Source: Stentor coeruleus | Lineage: Eukaryota > Ciliophora > Heterotrichea > Heterotrichida > Stentoridae | Length of the DNA stretch: 64,000 nt | Reading direction: 5' to 3' | Assembly (NCBI GenBank): GCA_001970955.1 | Contig: MPUH01000022.1 | Coordinates: 97,019-161,018, forward strand | Part shown: in pieces, positions 10,396 to 21,386 of the stretch | How the letters are laid out: the number at the start of each line of letters is the position of its first letter | Position numbering within the stretch: position 1 is the stretch's first letter | Notes under the pieces: generated by a model | Seen by the model: only the letters and a program-made list of their open reading frames with translations | Told to the model about the DNA's origin: nothing | Database searches by the model: none | Position numbers and translations under genes: made by a program

Positions 10396-11029
10396 GCTGA
10401 TATTTGCTAGAAATAGTTAGATTAATTTATTATTATTAAAGCATTTGAGGATTGTTTTGATTTTATATTAAGTATTATAATGCAAGGAGATCAACTAAAG
10501 TATGTTGAATGTCAGGCTTGTTGAGATTCAACTTCAGCCTCCTTCTTCATATCACATTAAAGTATAAAATAAATAACTCTACTTCTGGCAAAATTTATAC
10601 AATCAATATATCTGAGTTTAAATCTTTTGAGTGAATAAGTACTAAGTTCTATTAAGTATATGATATTTTTCGATATCCTCTTGCAATCAAATTATTTTCC
10701 TTTGCAAAATTAAAAGTTAATTTTGTGAATCCTAAAATAATTTTATTAGAATAAAATAATTTACTATCTAATAACCATTTTTTGTCGGTATTTTTCCCAA
10801 TTTGCGTGATATTTTATAATAAGCTAAAAATTACCTCTTAAGTTTACCGATATTAAAAAATTATAATCTACTTCTATAGCAAAACTTTAGACTGCAACAC
10901 TAAATCAATAAAACCATTACTATCTTACATTTTTAAAAAATTATATAATAAACTTAAATGAAGGCTCTATGTGTGCCTGGGCATTTGATAAATAAATATA
11001 CATAGCATTCTTTTGGTTGATTAAAATAA
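10396..11029. other. Intergenic region
   Basis: 634 bp of AT-rich sequence upstream of the ABC transporter gene. No open frame of note and no recognised motif. One 7-bp inverted repeat (GTTGAAT...ATTCAAC near 10504-10532) is too short to call. Confidence 0.4.
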
Positions 11030-14000
11030 ATGGTGGCTTTAGAGTACGGAAGGAGTTCCTTTTTGAAAGATGTGTTTTTCACTTGGGTATTCAAAATTAT
11101 GAAATTTTATCGAAAATCTCAACCCAGTAAAGACAATTTCCCTGAAATGCCGGTCAATCTTGATTTGACGCTAGATACCATTGAACTGAAAAATTTATGG
11201 AATCAGGAACTTGTCAAGCCCAAGCCATCTTTTTTTAGAGCCTTGTTTAAGGTAATAGGAAGAGACTATGGGGTATGTATTTTCATTCTATGCATTTGTC
11301 AATGCCAAAATGTCCTTCAAGCCATATTAGTCAAATTTTTGATCGATTATATATCTTCTCCTGAAAAACCTCTCTATGAAGGTGTGATACTGTCCTTAGC
11401 TTATATAACCTCAGGGTTGATATTTTGCGTGTTTAAAAATTTCTCAGACTATCGCGCTATCCTATTAGCCGCTAGGGCGAAAGGATTAATTTCAAGGTTA
11501 ATTTCAGATAAAATCCTTAAGCTTGATAATTACCGCTTAAAAAAGGATAATGTTGAAGGGAAAATTTTTAGTGTCCTCGGCTCTGACTTAGAAAGTTTGG
11601 ATTTAATCAGTTATACCCTTTACCTTTTCTCAAGTCCTTTAACAATTTTACTAGCAATACTAGCAATTTATTATTTATTTGGTCCAACTGGACTAATTGG
11701 AATAGGTATACTTTTAGGTCATATTCCAGTTATAATAATTGTCTGTGGACTTAGTGTCAAATATAGATTGACTTCAAATGAATGTCTTGATGAAAGATTA
11801 AAATTAATAAGAAATATTGTTGATGGAATAAAAACTATAAAAATGTTTACATGGGAGGATTTTTTTGTCAGTTTAATATCGAAAAAGCGTAGGGTTGAAA
11901 TAATAGAACAGATGAAGTTAAATAATTTAAATGTGATTTTACAGATTGGGAGCTTGACTGGAATTGGGCTAGCTATTTATGTGACTTTTTATGTGCATTT
12001 AAATGAAGGCAAAACTCTGGAATTAGGTAAGACTTACTTGCTCATATGCTTGTATTTCAGCAGCCATATCAATCTTGTTTTCCTTAACTCATTTGCTGCA
12101 TTGATTTCAGTGCAGCTTTCCGGAGTAATGAAAAGAGTTGGTGAAGTCCTTAGATTAAGTGAATTCACACCTAAAAATGAATCTTTATGCCGCAAAAATA
12201 GTATATCTATAAAAAGAGCATCATACACATATCATAAAGTAGAAGAAGATGACAAAACTGAAACGGTTCCTGCAGAGACTTTACTTTTACGTGAATGCCT
12301 ACAAAATATATCAATAAAATTAGACCCAGGAGATTTACTCTTAATAATAGGCCCAGTTGGTAGTGGAAAATCCTCTTTTTTACTTGCTTTATTAGGTGAA
12401 ATCAAAATGAATACTGGCAATATGCTCATAAATGGCAGCATATCATATGCATCTGAAGATCCATGGCTTATATCAGGAAGCGTTAAAGAGAATATATTAA
12501 TGGATAGAGATTATGATGAGGTAAGATATAAAAAAGTTATTAAGACATGCGCTCTTACAAAAGATCTTGAAATGTTTAGGAACTCTGATGAAACGCTTGT
12601 TGGAGATAGAGGGACTACGTTAAGTGGAGGACAAAAGACAAGAATTAATTTAGCAAGAGCTGTTTATAATGAAACTGATATTGTTTTGTTAGATGATCCA
12701 CTTAGTTCTGTAGATCCTGAAGTTGGGAATTATATGTTTAAAAAGTGTATTAAGGGATTGCTTAAAAATAAAACTGTAGTATTGGCTACACATCAGAAAA
12801 GGTTTATCCAGCAGGCTGATAAAATATTGGTTTTAGATGATGGGAATATTGAGTTTTTTGGAAGTTATGAAAAACTTAAAAAAAATAAGGATCTTGTGGA
12901 TAAATATGGAGAGTCTAATCAATTAATAAAACTATCAAAGGCAAATTCAAAAAATATTGGAGAAGCTGGATTTGAGAAACTACTTATTTCTGAGGAAGAG
13001 TCTGAAGATTCTTTAAAAAACTCAACTTTCTGGATGTATTTAAAGTTAGGATACAAGTCAATATTTGTTGTTATTATAGTATTTTTATGTGTTGCTATTG
13101 CCCAAGCTTGCTTCCAAATGATGCTTTACTGGTGTTCTAATAGCTATAAACCATGGGAACCAGGTAATAAAGACTATTATCTTAATGGTCTATTATATAT
13201 ACTCATATGTCTTTATGGCTCAGTAATTATAGTTCTATTATTAGAATATAGCCTTACAACATTTTCAAATTATGAGTTACACAATAAATCTTTCAAGCAT
13301 CTTCTTTACACCTTTTCTGTATTTTATGATAAAAATCCTGCCGGTAGGATTATAAATCGATTCTCTAAAGATATTGCAAATATTGATGGATCTTTGATTT
13401 ATTATATAGTAAACACTTCACTAAGCTTGTCTCTGATTTTTGGGAGTATTCTTGCTACAGACATTATAGTCCCCTATAATACGATTATCCTTCCATTTTG
13501 GCTAGCTTTACTATTCCTTATTATGAAATACATATCCCCAATAATCTCACGATTAAAAAAACTTGAGAGTATATGCAAAGCTCCTTTTATTTCATCTATA
13601 AACTCAGCTCTAAAAGGTCTCCCTACAATCCGCTGCTTAAATCTTGAAGACAAATTCCGTGCTGAATTTATAAATACTATAGACAAACATTATCAAGCTT
13701 TTATAACTTATAATACCTTTATGTCATTTAATAGACTTTACTGCGATCTAACAAGTTTTGTAGTGATAATTTTAAATGTCGTGATTATTGTATCAATTAG
13801 AGACTATGTAAACACTACAATGGCTGCATATTCATTAGCTACAACAATAAATGTCTTAGGCTTTACTTCGAATTTTTCAAAAGAAGTTCTTGAGCTTAAG
13901 TCATCATTACTATCAGCACAAAGATTATTAGAGTACACAAATTTACCCATAGAAAACAAAAGAGCTCATAATACAAAACCATATAATATTGTTAGAGGAG

Positions 14001-14755
14001 GGATAAAATTTGAAGGTTTGTCTATGAGATATCAGCCAGAACTTCCTTTAGTCCTTAAGAATTTGACTTTAGAAATTTATCCTTGTGAAAAAATTGGAAT
14101 TATTGGGCGAACTGGTTCAGGAAAATCGTCGATAATTCAAATGATGTTCAGATTAGTTGAACCTGAATCGGGAACTATTTTTATAGATGGCTATGATTAT
14201 AAGAATATGAATTTAAATAATCTTAGACAGCAGATATCTATAATACCTCAGCAAGCTATTATTTTTGATACAACTATTTGGAATAATATTGACCCTTATA
14301 GAGAATATACAGAAAATGAAATCCTTCAAGCACTTGATGCTGTCAAACTGAAAGATTATATATTGCAGCATAAAGGAGGTCTTGATATGGAGATTAATAG
14401 TAAAGGATTTGCCTTGTCTGCAGGGCAAAAACAATTATTATGTATTTGCAGAACTATCTTAAAGAAAAGCAAGATAATAATCATGGATGAAGCAACTTCA
14501 AATGTTGATAGTGATAATGATATTTTAATACAAGAAATCACTAAAAGAGAATTTTATAAATCAACACTTATTATTATTGCCCATAGATTGCAATCTATTA
14601 TTAGTAGTGACAGGATACTTGTTATGGAAGAAGGAGAATGCAAATGCTTTGACAGTCCAGATATTCTAAGGAAAAAAGATAAAATTACTTATTTCAATAC
14701 TTTACTAGCTAGTGCTGGCATTGAGATTCTAGAAAAACCAGAAGATTCACAATAG
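11030..14755 (+). CDS. ABCC-type (MRP-like) full ABC transporter
   Basis: A 1241-aa full transporter with the order TMD1-NBD1-TMD2-NBD2, typical for short ABCC proteins lacking the extra N-terminal TMD0. NBD1 has Walker A GPVGSGKSS (about 441), signature LSGGQKTR (about 531) and Walker B IVLLDDPLSSVD, with Asp where the catalytic Glu would be. NBD2 has Walker A GRTGSGKSS (about 1026), LSAGQKQL (about 1128) and IIIMDEATSNVD with the Glu present. An inactive first and active second site is the usual ABCC pattern. Family members export conjugates and organic anions; the substrate here is unknown. ATG follows TTAAAATAA; the stop is TAG. No intron is required. Confidence 0.96.
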   Translation: MVALEYGRSSFLKDVFFTWVFKIMKFYRKSQPSKDNFPEMPVNLDLTLDTIELKNLWNQELVKPKPSFFRALFKVIGRDYGVCIFILCICQCQNVLQAILVKFLIDYISSPEKPLYEGVILSLAYITSGLIFCVFKNFSDYRAILLAARAKGLISRLISDKILKLDNYRLKKDNVEGKIFSVLGSDLESLDLISYTLYLFSSPLTILLAILAIYYLFGPTGLIGIGILLGHIPVIIIVCGLSVKYRLTSNECLDERLKLIRNIVDGIKTIKMFTWEDFFVSLISKKRRVEIIEQMKLNNLNVILQIGSLTGIGLAIYVTFYVHLNEGKTLELGKTYLLICLYFSSHINLVFLNSFAALISVQLSGVMKRVGEVLRLSEFTPKNESLCRKNSISIKRASYTYHKVEEDDKTETVPAETLLLRECLQNISIKLDPGDLLLIIGPVGSGKSSFLLALLGEIKMNTGNMLINGSISYASEDPWLISGSVKENILMDRDYDEVRYKKVIKTCALTKDLEMFRNSDETLVGDRGTTLSGGQKTRINLARAVYNETDIVLLDDPLSSVDPEVGNYMFKKCIKGLLKNKTVVLATHQKRFIQQADKILVLDDGNIEFFGSYEKLKKNKDLVDKYGESNQLIKLSKANSKNIGEAGFEKLLISEEESEDSLKNSTFWMYLKLGYKSIFVVIIVFLCVAIAQACFQMMLYWCSNSYKPWEPGNKDYYLNGLLYILICLYGSVIIVLLLEYSLTTFSNYELHNKSFKHLLYTFSVFYDKNPAGRIINRFSKDIANIDGSLIYYIVNTSLSLSLIFGSILATDIIVPYNTIILPFWLALLFLIMKYISPIISRLKKLESICKAPFISSINSALKGLPTIRCLNLEDKFRAEFINTIDKHYQAFITYNTFMSFNRLYCDLTSFVVIILNVVIIVSIRDYVNTTMAAYSLATTINVLGFTSNFSKEVLELKSSLLSAQRLLEYTNLPIENKRAHNTKPYNIVRGGIKFEGLSMRYQPELPLVLKNLTLEIYPCEKIGIIGRTGSGKSSIIQMMFRLVEPESGTIFIDGYDYKNMNLNNLRQQISIIPQQAIIFDTTIWNNIDPYREYTENEILQALDAVKLKDYILQHKGGLDMEINSKGFALSAGQKQLLCICRTILKKSKIIIMDEATSNVDSDNDILIQEITKREFYKSTLIIIAHRLQSIISSDRILVMEEGECKCFDSPDILRKKDKITYFNTLLASAGIEILEKPEDSQ

Positions 14756-15530
14756 CCTAAAGGGTATTGAAAATTTAGTTTAATAGTTATAGATTATTAC
14801 TTTTTATATATTTTCCTTACATCCTATATTTAATTTCATAATTATGCATAAAACCTATCATAATATAAACTCCATTTTCCAACTCCTTAATCATATTATT
14901 TACTAGCCCCTGATTTTTAATTTTCCTTGGGGTTTAGTATTTTGAATATACTTTATACTTTGATTAGCACTCACTTTTCCATGCTCTTAATAACTTCAGA
15001 CCTAGTAATCTCAACTTACTTATTATTGTATTCCCCTCAACCTAAGACAACAGCAAATGCTTAATATGGACTAGTAAATATTATTATTAAAGTATTTATA
15101 TTAAGAATATTTTCTGTAATTTTATAGTTTATTTTATTTATTTACCATATGCAATATCTCCTAAGTTTACAAATAAATATGTGACTTTAAAAATAAAATA
15201 TTAACTTCCTTATATGCTACAATGACAATTTTATTCATTGTTAGGATTTTTTGTTCTAAAATAGATATGCCCATCATCGTCATATTCATTGTTTCAACTA
15301 TCCATAGATGTCTTAACATTAATTTAGCAAATATAATAATGCAATCATGCTTTCAATCTGCATAACTTTTAATTTATATACCTTTAATTGTTTCTATTAG
15401 TTTCTAAGCATAAATCGCTTATATGTCTAGCTTTTTCGCATTTCCTAAAATTTTATATTCTTTTAATTTTTTAACTAGGATAAATTGTAAATTCCTCCCA
15501 TATATCAAGCTCAACACTATATTAACTAAG
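14756..15530. other. Convergent intergenic region
   Basis: 775 bp between the 3' ends of the ABC transporter and eIF3a genes. AT-rich, G-poor on the + strand, no coding segment seen. Confidence 0.5.
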
Positions 15531-18314
15531 CTATTTATGGTGAGTAATATCTTTGGTCACTTTTGTAAACCCTTCACTATCTTTTGTTTCTTCTTTTTTC
15601 TTCTTGATATTAGTAAATCTCTTTGGAGGACCAGATTCTACCTTAGCCTCTTCAGTTTTTACAGGTTCTGTTTGTACTTTGCTTCTGAAGAGTCCTGACT
15701 TTTCTGCTGGTTTTTGTTGAACTACTTGAGGATTTCTGAATAATGATGAAGATGTTGATGGTGGTTGCTCAGCTCTTACTGGTGCAGGTGCTGGTGGTGG
15801 AGCTTGAGTTATTGCAGCATTTCTCCATCCAGCTATAGGTTTAGGAACTTCCCTTTCTCTAAAGCCTCCCATTTCCCTTTCCCTTTCTTTAGTTTTGTTA
15901 TCATCAGCCCTTCTTTTACGTTCATTTTCTTCTTTAATACGTTTTTCTTCTTCAATTTTAGCTAGTTTGTCGTCGTTACGTTTTTTCTTAGCATTTTCAA
16001 TTATCTGAGCTTTATAGTGGGCTTTCATACGTAATGCCCATTCATTATAAATCTTATCATATATAGCTTTGGCTTTTGTGGTTTCTTGGAGGATGAATTC
16101 TGCTTTAAAGTCTTTGATATTTATGAACTGCTGTTTAATAGCGAAATCTTTTTCATATTTATCTTTAATCACTTGTTTTTTCGTATCTATTTCTTGTTGG
16201 GTTGACTCAGCCCATTTGGCCTGAATGAGTGGGTTCATATATTCTCTTTTAGCCCTTTCATTGTACTCTAAAGACTTTTGCTGGTTTTTGACTTGAATTT
16301 GCCTATCTTTAACTGATTTCTCATAAAGTCTGCTGTATAGTTTGCCGAACTCATCAGGACCCATTTCTAAAAGCTCATCATCAGTCATTTTCTCAACTTT
16401 TTTCCCTTGAAGACTCATTTCTTTTGAAGAAAACCCTATCGCCCTCATTTTTTCTATGATGCTATAGATAATAGAAAGCTTAATGTTTCTTCTTTCTCTT
16501 TCAATATCATTCAAACTTGATGCTAGTTTCTGAGTTTTTTCCCTTAGTTTCATTTCCTCTTCAAGCTTTTTCTTCTCCTGCTCCTTGACTTTTTTATCCT
16601 CTTCTTCCTTTTTACGCTGAGACTCATCCCTATCTTTAATAATTCTTTTTCCATCATCAGTAAGTGATTGTCTGAAATCAAAAGCTCTATCCACAATCCC
16701 TTCTACATCAGAAAACACATTAGCTATAGTGTTTTTTCTTTCTTCCAAGTCTTTTGGCTTAATAATCAGACTATGGGTCTTCAAAAGTATTTCTTTGATT
16801 TTGTAAATCTGACTATTATGTTCAGAGCTCTCATGTATATCTTCAAAGTAAATTGCATTGTTAGACTGGTCGATTTTTATCCTTAAAGAAGTCTTAAGTG
16901 AAACTTCTAGTATATACTTTTCTAAGGTTTCTGATGGGATGAAATCTATAAGTTTAGACAAGGTTTCAAGTCTTAGAGACTTATAGCATTTGCTCAATTG
17001 GGCTAAGACTCTACCAACAAGTAACTGTTCAATAGCACTGACATAAGCTTTGAACTCATTGTTTTCTTTAATCTTACTAAGCAGAGGTTTGACTAAATGG
17101 CTCAAAGTCAAAGGCAAAAACTTGTTTTCAAGCAAATAAAACAATTCTCTAACCTCTTTGTTTGCTAGTTCTAACAAGTTATTAGAATGAATCAAGTCAA
17201 TAAGCTGCTCACGAGTAACCATGCCTGATTGAATTAACATTGTAGAAAGCCTTGCATTAATTTCTTGACTCAAAATACTATCAGCTATAATCCCTGTTAT
17301 GTCTGTACCAAGGTTATATGTCGGTACTGCTAATGTTGATAAAACTATGGTACTAGCCAAGGTCCCTTCATTAGTAAATTTCTTATTATGCTTTTTATTC
17401 TGATAATAAAACAAATACAAAGCATAAGCATGGAATAAATTCTGCCCAGCTTTCCAGAAAATTTTAGATAAAGCGTGCCAGTATCTTGCTAAAGTTGAGG
17501 GTGAAGCTTTACCTTCGCATATTAAAACCCTAGTATCATCAGCAGCTCTAAAAGCCTCCTGCCATAAGCTGAGTTTCATGCATACTTCCATGAGTTTTTC
17601 TCTTATAGGGATTAGATTGCTTAAAGTGTCATCATCTAATTTCATCATATAAGTTAATGAGCTTTGAGTTTGCATACTTTGAATCCTTAGTATGTTTTGT
17701 AAATGGGATCTTAAAATCTCACTTAGTTTACGACATTCACTTGGTCTCTTATATTTGTCGCAAAAGTTGATTGCACTTATAGCTGAATCTTTATATGCAG
17801 CAACCATACGTCCATTGGTTTTTAATAGATCTAAGCTTAGCTTGTATACTTCCCATAGAAATCTCATTGAATTGACTACTGCTTCTTTTTTATTCTCGGT
17901 ATTACCTTTAACACAGCTTATTAATAGAGTTTCAGGAGGTTCTTCTAGCTCTAGGTCAACAACTTCAGCTAGTCCTACAGACTCACTTGCAGCGACATTG
18001 ACTTTGTCTTCAACTTTGAGCCGCAATTTTTCTAAGACCAACTGCAAGCTTTGAGGACTTGTATTTTGGACAAGGTTTCTGAATATAAGCAGAGCGTCTT
18101 TGAGGACTGTTAGATTTTCTAGCTCAGCACAAGTCTCAACATGACGGACCTATATGTTGCTGACCATGATTTTGTCTAGATTGCCTTTTCTTTTACTTGT
18201 AATAACTTCATGGAAGACTGCCAAAGCGCCTTCTAAATCACCTTTGTTTAGTAGATCTGATTAGAAATTACTTTCGCCTACTTTTAAACTGTTGTCTAGA
18301 AGTTCCTGTGACAT
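15531..18314 (-). CDS. EIF3A: Translation initiation factor eIF3 subunit a, three exons
   Basis: Exons 18314-18272, 18256-18165 and 18149-15531 give 917 aa with a TAG stop. Two 15-nt introns near the start are required; without them the N-terminus has in-frame TAA and TAG stops. Spliced, it reads through the typical eIF3a N-terminal helices (KGDLEGALAVFHEVITSKR, then VRHVETCAEL), a PCI-containing middle region, a long charged helical 'spectrin-like' segment (about 460-780) and a Pro/Ala/Arg-rich tail. eIF3a is the scaffold of the eIF3 complex bound to the 40S subunit during start-codon scanning. Length is shorter than human (about 1,380 aa), mainly through lack of the C-terminal decapeptide repeats. 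The next gene to the right has the same orientation; the 720-bp gap holds its 3' end and this promoter. Confidence 0.93.
18150..18164 (-). other. 15-nt intron 2 of the eIF3a gene
   Basis: Reads GTCAGCAACATATAG on the - strand and ends in an in-frame TAG. Its removal joins DKIM to VRHVETC. It departs from the GTAA start of the other introns. Confidence 0.85.
18257..18271 (-). other. 15-nt intron 1 of the eIF3a gene
   Basis: Reads GTAATTTCTAATCAG on the - strand and holds an in-frame TAA. Its removal joins VGE to NLLNKGDLEGAL as expected for eIF3a. Confidence 0.88.
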
Positions 18315-19034
18315 TCAATCCCAACCAGAAATAATATGGAGTTTATTCTGCCTATTGGGTTAGCTTTGTATAGTTGAGGTTGGTTGCTTTTGGAGTGGGG
18401 GGATTTTTGGTGATATTTGAGATTATGAAGGGGGGATTAAAGGGATTTTAAGAGTTTTTGGATTTGATGAAAATTTTTGATTTTGTGTGGATGATTGGGT
18501 GTTAATGTTAAGGATATGCGAAGTTGTTTAGTTATGATGAAGAATATGAATTGGAGATGTGGGGTTTGTGAATTTAAGTGAGAGTTTAGTTGGTGATTTT
18601 GTGGAAAATGGGTGTGCTTCAAGATTTATGTGAGGAAAATTGTTTTATACTTGAAATTTCGTATGTCAGAGTGGTTTAGGATAAGAAAATGTCCTTGATT
18701 TATTTATAGAAATATCCCCAAAATTACAATTCCAAGATTTAAATCATGCATACATCATAAAAAAATTCTTCAATAGAAAGTAATTTTTTATTGCTTTTAT
18801 TATAATCTTATATTTACAGTACAAAAAAATCAAGAATATATAAAATCTTACTAAATATTTAATGTATTCACATTTGCCTACTTTTTACAATCAAAAATAT
18901 ACTAGAAAAACTTAATGTCATACTGTATTAGCTTTATATCCCCAATTTTAAAGCTAATAAATCATATAATTTTTTAAAACTAATCTATACTCAATCTCCT
19001 AACCCTATCCATAATACTAATCTAACTTTAATAT
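18315..19034. other. Intergenic region with extreme G/C strand bias
   Basis: 720 bp upstream of eIF3a. On the + strand 18361-18540 has about 59 G and 3 C, then turns C-biased beyond about 18.7 kb. A long frame here on the - strand is a by-product of this bias. No gene seen. Confidence 0.6.
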
Positions 19035-19871
19035 CTATATCGGACTTGTATAAACCGAGCATCGTGACATCATATCATCCCTTCTTTTCCTAGCAGCCTC
19101 TTCATCCTTCTCATGCTTTAAACTTTTAATCTCATATTGCAAATTCCTAACTGCATCATGTAAAACATTTTCCCTAGCCTCACTTTCTTTAGTTTTCCTA
19201 CATCCCTCTTACAATCTTTCCATATTAATTTCATCTTCTTTATATTTAACAGTCATATAAAATAACTGAAGACTTTCTTCAGCTAATCTAAATTTCTCAT
19301 CATAAGCTTTCAAAGTATTCTCTTTTTCTTGAAAATCCTTTTGAAGATTTTCTAAAGATTTTCGAAGATTTACCTCTGACGCTTTAGCTATTTTTAACTG
19401 TTCATTAAGTTCATCTTTCATGAGCTTTAAGTTTTTACAAATTTGCTCATTTCGAAAATCCTTTTCATCAAGTTGTTTTTTAAGCTCGTTTATTTGTTCA
19501 GTTAATGTTTGTTGGAGGTTTTCTTTATAGGGGTTACTTTTAGAGAGGATTTCTTCTGAAAGTTGGCAATTAAGTAAACGTAAGGATTTTGAGAGTTCTT
19601 TTTTTCTTGAAATTTTATAGCGCAGGGTATCGATAATTGTAATGTAATCGTTGTTTAGCTTATTATATGATGATTCAAGAGAGTTATAGTTCTTTTTAAT
19701 CTTCATAACCTCAAGTCGAAGCAATTCTTCAACTTCAGCTTTATTTTTTAGTTGTTTTTTTAAAGATGCAATTTCATCCTCAAGTTTTTTCTGATATTGT
19801 CCTGATTTCCGAGTGGACTCCTCGAATTTCAAGACTTTTCTAGCCAAAAGTTTTGGGTCTTCAGTTAGCAT
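19035..19871 (-). CDS. Coiled-coil protein, two exons
   Basis: Exon 1 (19871-19213) and exon 2 (19197-19035) join across a 15-nt intron to give 273 aa ending in TAG. Nearly the whole protein is heptad-rich, Lys/Glu/Leu-rich coiled coil (about 30-250) with no other domain. The frame after the intron continues the same coiled-coil composition (ESEARENVLHDAVRNLQ), which supports splicing rather than termination at the TAA inside the intron. Its start lies 57 bp from the start of another coiled-coil gene on the opposite strand, so the two may share a promoter. A structural role, perhaps in the cortex or basal bodies, is only a suggestion from composition and neighbours. Confidence 0.85.
19198..19212 (-). 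other. 15-nt intron in the coiled-coil gene
   Basis: Reads GTAAGAGGGATGTAG on the - strand. It contains an in-frame TAA; removal extends the coiled coil by 53 residues. Confidence 0.85.
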
Positions 19872-19928
19872 TGATATATAAATGTTATTGTTAATTATGT
19901 ATAAAAAAGCTAGTATAAAATAAAAACT

Positions 19929-20828
19929 ATGAGTGGCAAAATCCCTAATTTAAAAAAACTCAGGTCTTTGGTAAACAATTTTGACAATAAACTTAATAGT
20001 AGAAACTCTCAGTCACCGTTACTTATAAGCCAGGGAGATGAAGAAATTCAGTCAGCACTTAGGACAAAGAGTAAAAGTTCACAGAATAAAGATTATGATA
20101 AAGACTTGATATGTAAACTAAGACAAGAAATGGACCTTATAGATAAAGATCTTAAACATCCTTCATCGCCTGATGACTTGTGTTTGTCTAGTGATAGTGA
20201 ATGTTCAAAACTATCATCATCATTCCGCCTAACAAAGTCTTCAAGATTTTTCCGAAATAATTCAGCCAAACCTAAGCCTGTACCTAAAGATTCTCAATTA
20301 GATACTGCTATAGAAACCATTAAGCGTCTCAATAAAGAAATCGAAGAAAGAGACAAAAAAATCCTCCTGCTCGAACAAAAACTCTCCGAAAAAGAAAACC
20401 TCACCGAAAGCACTCTTAAAAAACTGTCTAAAAACACAAAATTCCTTGAAAGTAACGAAAAAACGATAACATGCTTCAAAAAAGAATACGAAGAAAAACT
20501 CATCTACTACGAAAAACTCATCAAAAAACTCGAAGACGAAAATAAAGACCTTCATCTAAAACTCAACTCCCTAGAAAACGACAACAAATCATTCTCAGAC
20601 GAAATTAAAACCCTAAAATCCAAACTCCAATCATCCGACGATCTTAAAAAGCAAAACTCAGACCTACGGAAAAAATTCGAAGACTTCATCAACATAACAC
20701 AAAACCTTCAACAACGTTATGAAAGTCTAGTACAATCCTCAATGGTTTTTGAAGAAAAAACCCGCAATCTTTATAAAGCTAATCAAATACTCCAAGAAAA
20801 CATTATAAAGCTATTACCTGAATCTTAG
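19929..20828 (+). CDS. Coiled-coil protein, function unknown
   Basis: A 299-aa protein starting at ATG 19929 and ending in TAG. Residues 1-110 are Ser/Lys/Asp-rich and probably disordered; residues about 115-295 form a long coiled coil (repeated KEIEERDKKILLLEQKLSEKE-type heptads). No catalytic or membrane motif. It is divergent from the preceding coiled-coil gene by 57 bp and followed by the CEP19-like gene after only 13 bp. Codon composition changes inside the gene: from about 20320 the third positions become strongly C-rich, part of the skew pattern described in the findings. Confidence 0.85.
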   Translation: MSGKIPNLKKLRSLVNNFDNKLNSRNSQSPLLISQGDEEIQSALRTKSKSSQNKDYDKDLICKLRQEMDLIDKDLKHPSSPDDLCLSSDSECSKLSSSFRLTKSSRFFRNNSAKPKPVPKDSQLDTAIETIKRLNKEIEERDKKILLLEQKLSEKENLTESTLKKLSKNTKFLESNEKTITCFKKEYEEKLIYYEKLIKKLEDENKDLHLKLNSLENDNKSFSDEIKTLKSKLQSSDDLKKQNSDLRKKFEDFINITQNLQQRYESLVQSSMVFEEKTRNLYKANQILQENIIKLLPES

Positions 20829-20841
20829 ATAATAATAAATA

Positions 20842-21336
20842 ATGAATCCAAAACAATTTGCTGTAAAATGTAAGCCGCCAAGACTTTGCCTGATATATGA
20901 TTATAACAACGAAAGTTATTTTCATGAATTTCTTTTAAGCGAAGAAGACCTGACCTTACCAACACAAGAAGTGTATCAAAGGCTAAAAGTTACAAACCCA
21001 GGGTATTTAGAAGGAATAGATCAAAACCAAATTTATGGTCTAATCGAAAAGCTTAAAAAATCTAACAACAATAGCCATTCAAAGACTTCAAAAAAGCCTA
21101 CAGCGCCAATATCTGTTCCTGAAAGCACCCAAAATCAATCAAAGACCTCGAAAAAACCACAAATTTCTGTACCAGTAATTCCAAACCAAGAAAAAAGAGT
21201 GTCTTCAGTAGATAAGTTCAGGAACATGCTAGACAATTTAGGAATAACAGTTAGTTCAGATGAAGACAGTGAAGATGATAATGTTGACTACAATGCTGTT
21301 GAAAAAGCCTTTCAAAACTCAGACAGTGATACTTAG
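20842..21336 (+). CDS. CEP19: CEP19-like centrosomal/ciliary protein
   Basis: A 164-aa protein. Its N-terminal 75 residues follow the CEP19 pattern: KPPRLCLIYD near the start, a stretch ending in YQRLKVTNPGYLEGI and a Q-x-x-x-LIEKLKK helix. The middle is Lys/Ser/Pro-rich with two copies of a SKTSKKP motif, and the acidic C-terminus (DKFRNMLDNLGI...DEDSEDD) resembles the acidic end of CEP19. In animals CEP19 sits at the mother centriole with FGFR1OP/CEP350 and recruits RABL2 to start intraflagellar transport; the same job in this ciliate is inferred. The ATG lies 13 bp after the previous stop, so the promoter must overlap the upstream gene. A profile comparison would settle the family. Confidence 0.65.
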   Translation: MNPKQFAVKCKPPRLCLIYDYNNESYFHEFLLSEEDLTLPTQEVYQRLKVTNPGYLEGIDQNQIYGLIEKLKKSNNNSHSKTSKKPTAPISVPESTQNQSKTSKKPQISVPVIPNQEKRVSSVDKFRNMLDNLGITVSSDEDSEDDNVDYNAVEKAFQNSDSDT

Positions 21337-21386
21337 TTAATCAGATAAACTTATTATGATTTTTACATATTAACAAGTTTTATAAT

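Noticed and set aside
18437-18622. A 61-codon open frame on the - strand
   Set aside because: It lies in a region with almost no C on the + strand and encodes low-complexity His/Asn/Leu/Thr sequence; the frame results from the strand bias.
19198-19212. In-frame TAA as the natural end of the coiled-coil gene
   Set aside because: It falls inside a perfect 15-nt GT..AG segment and the frame continues with coiled-coil sequence after removal.
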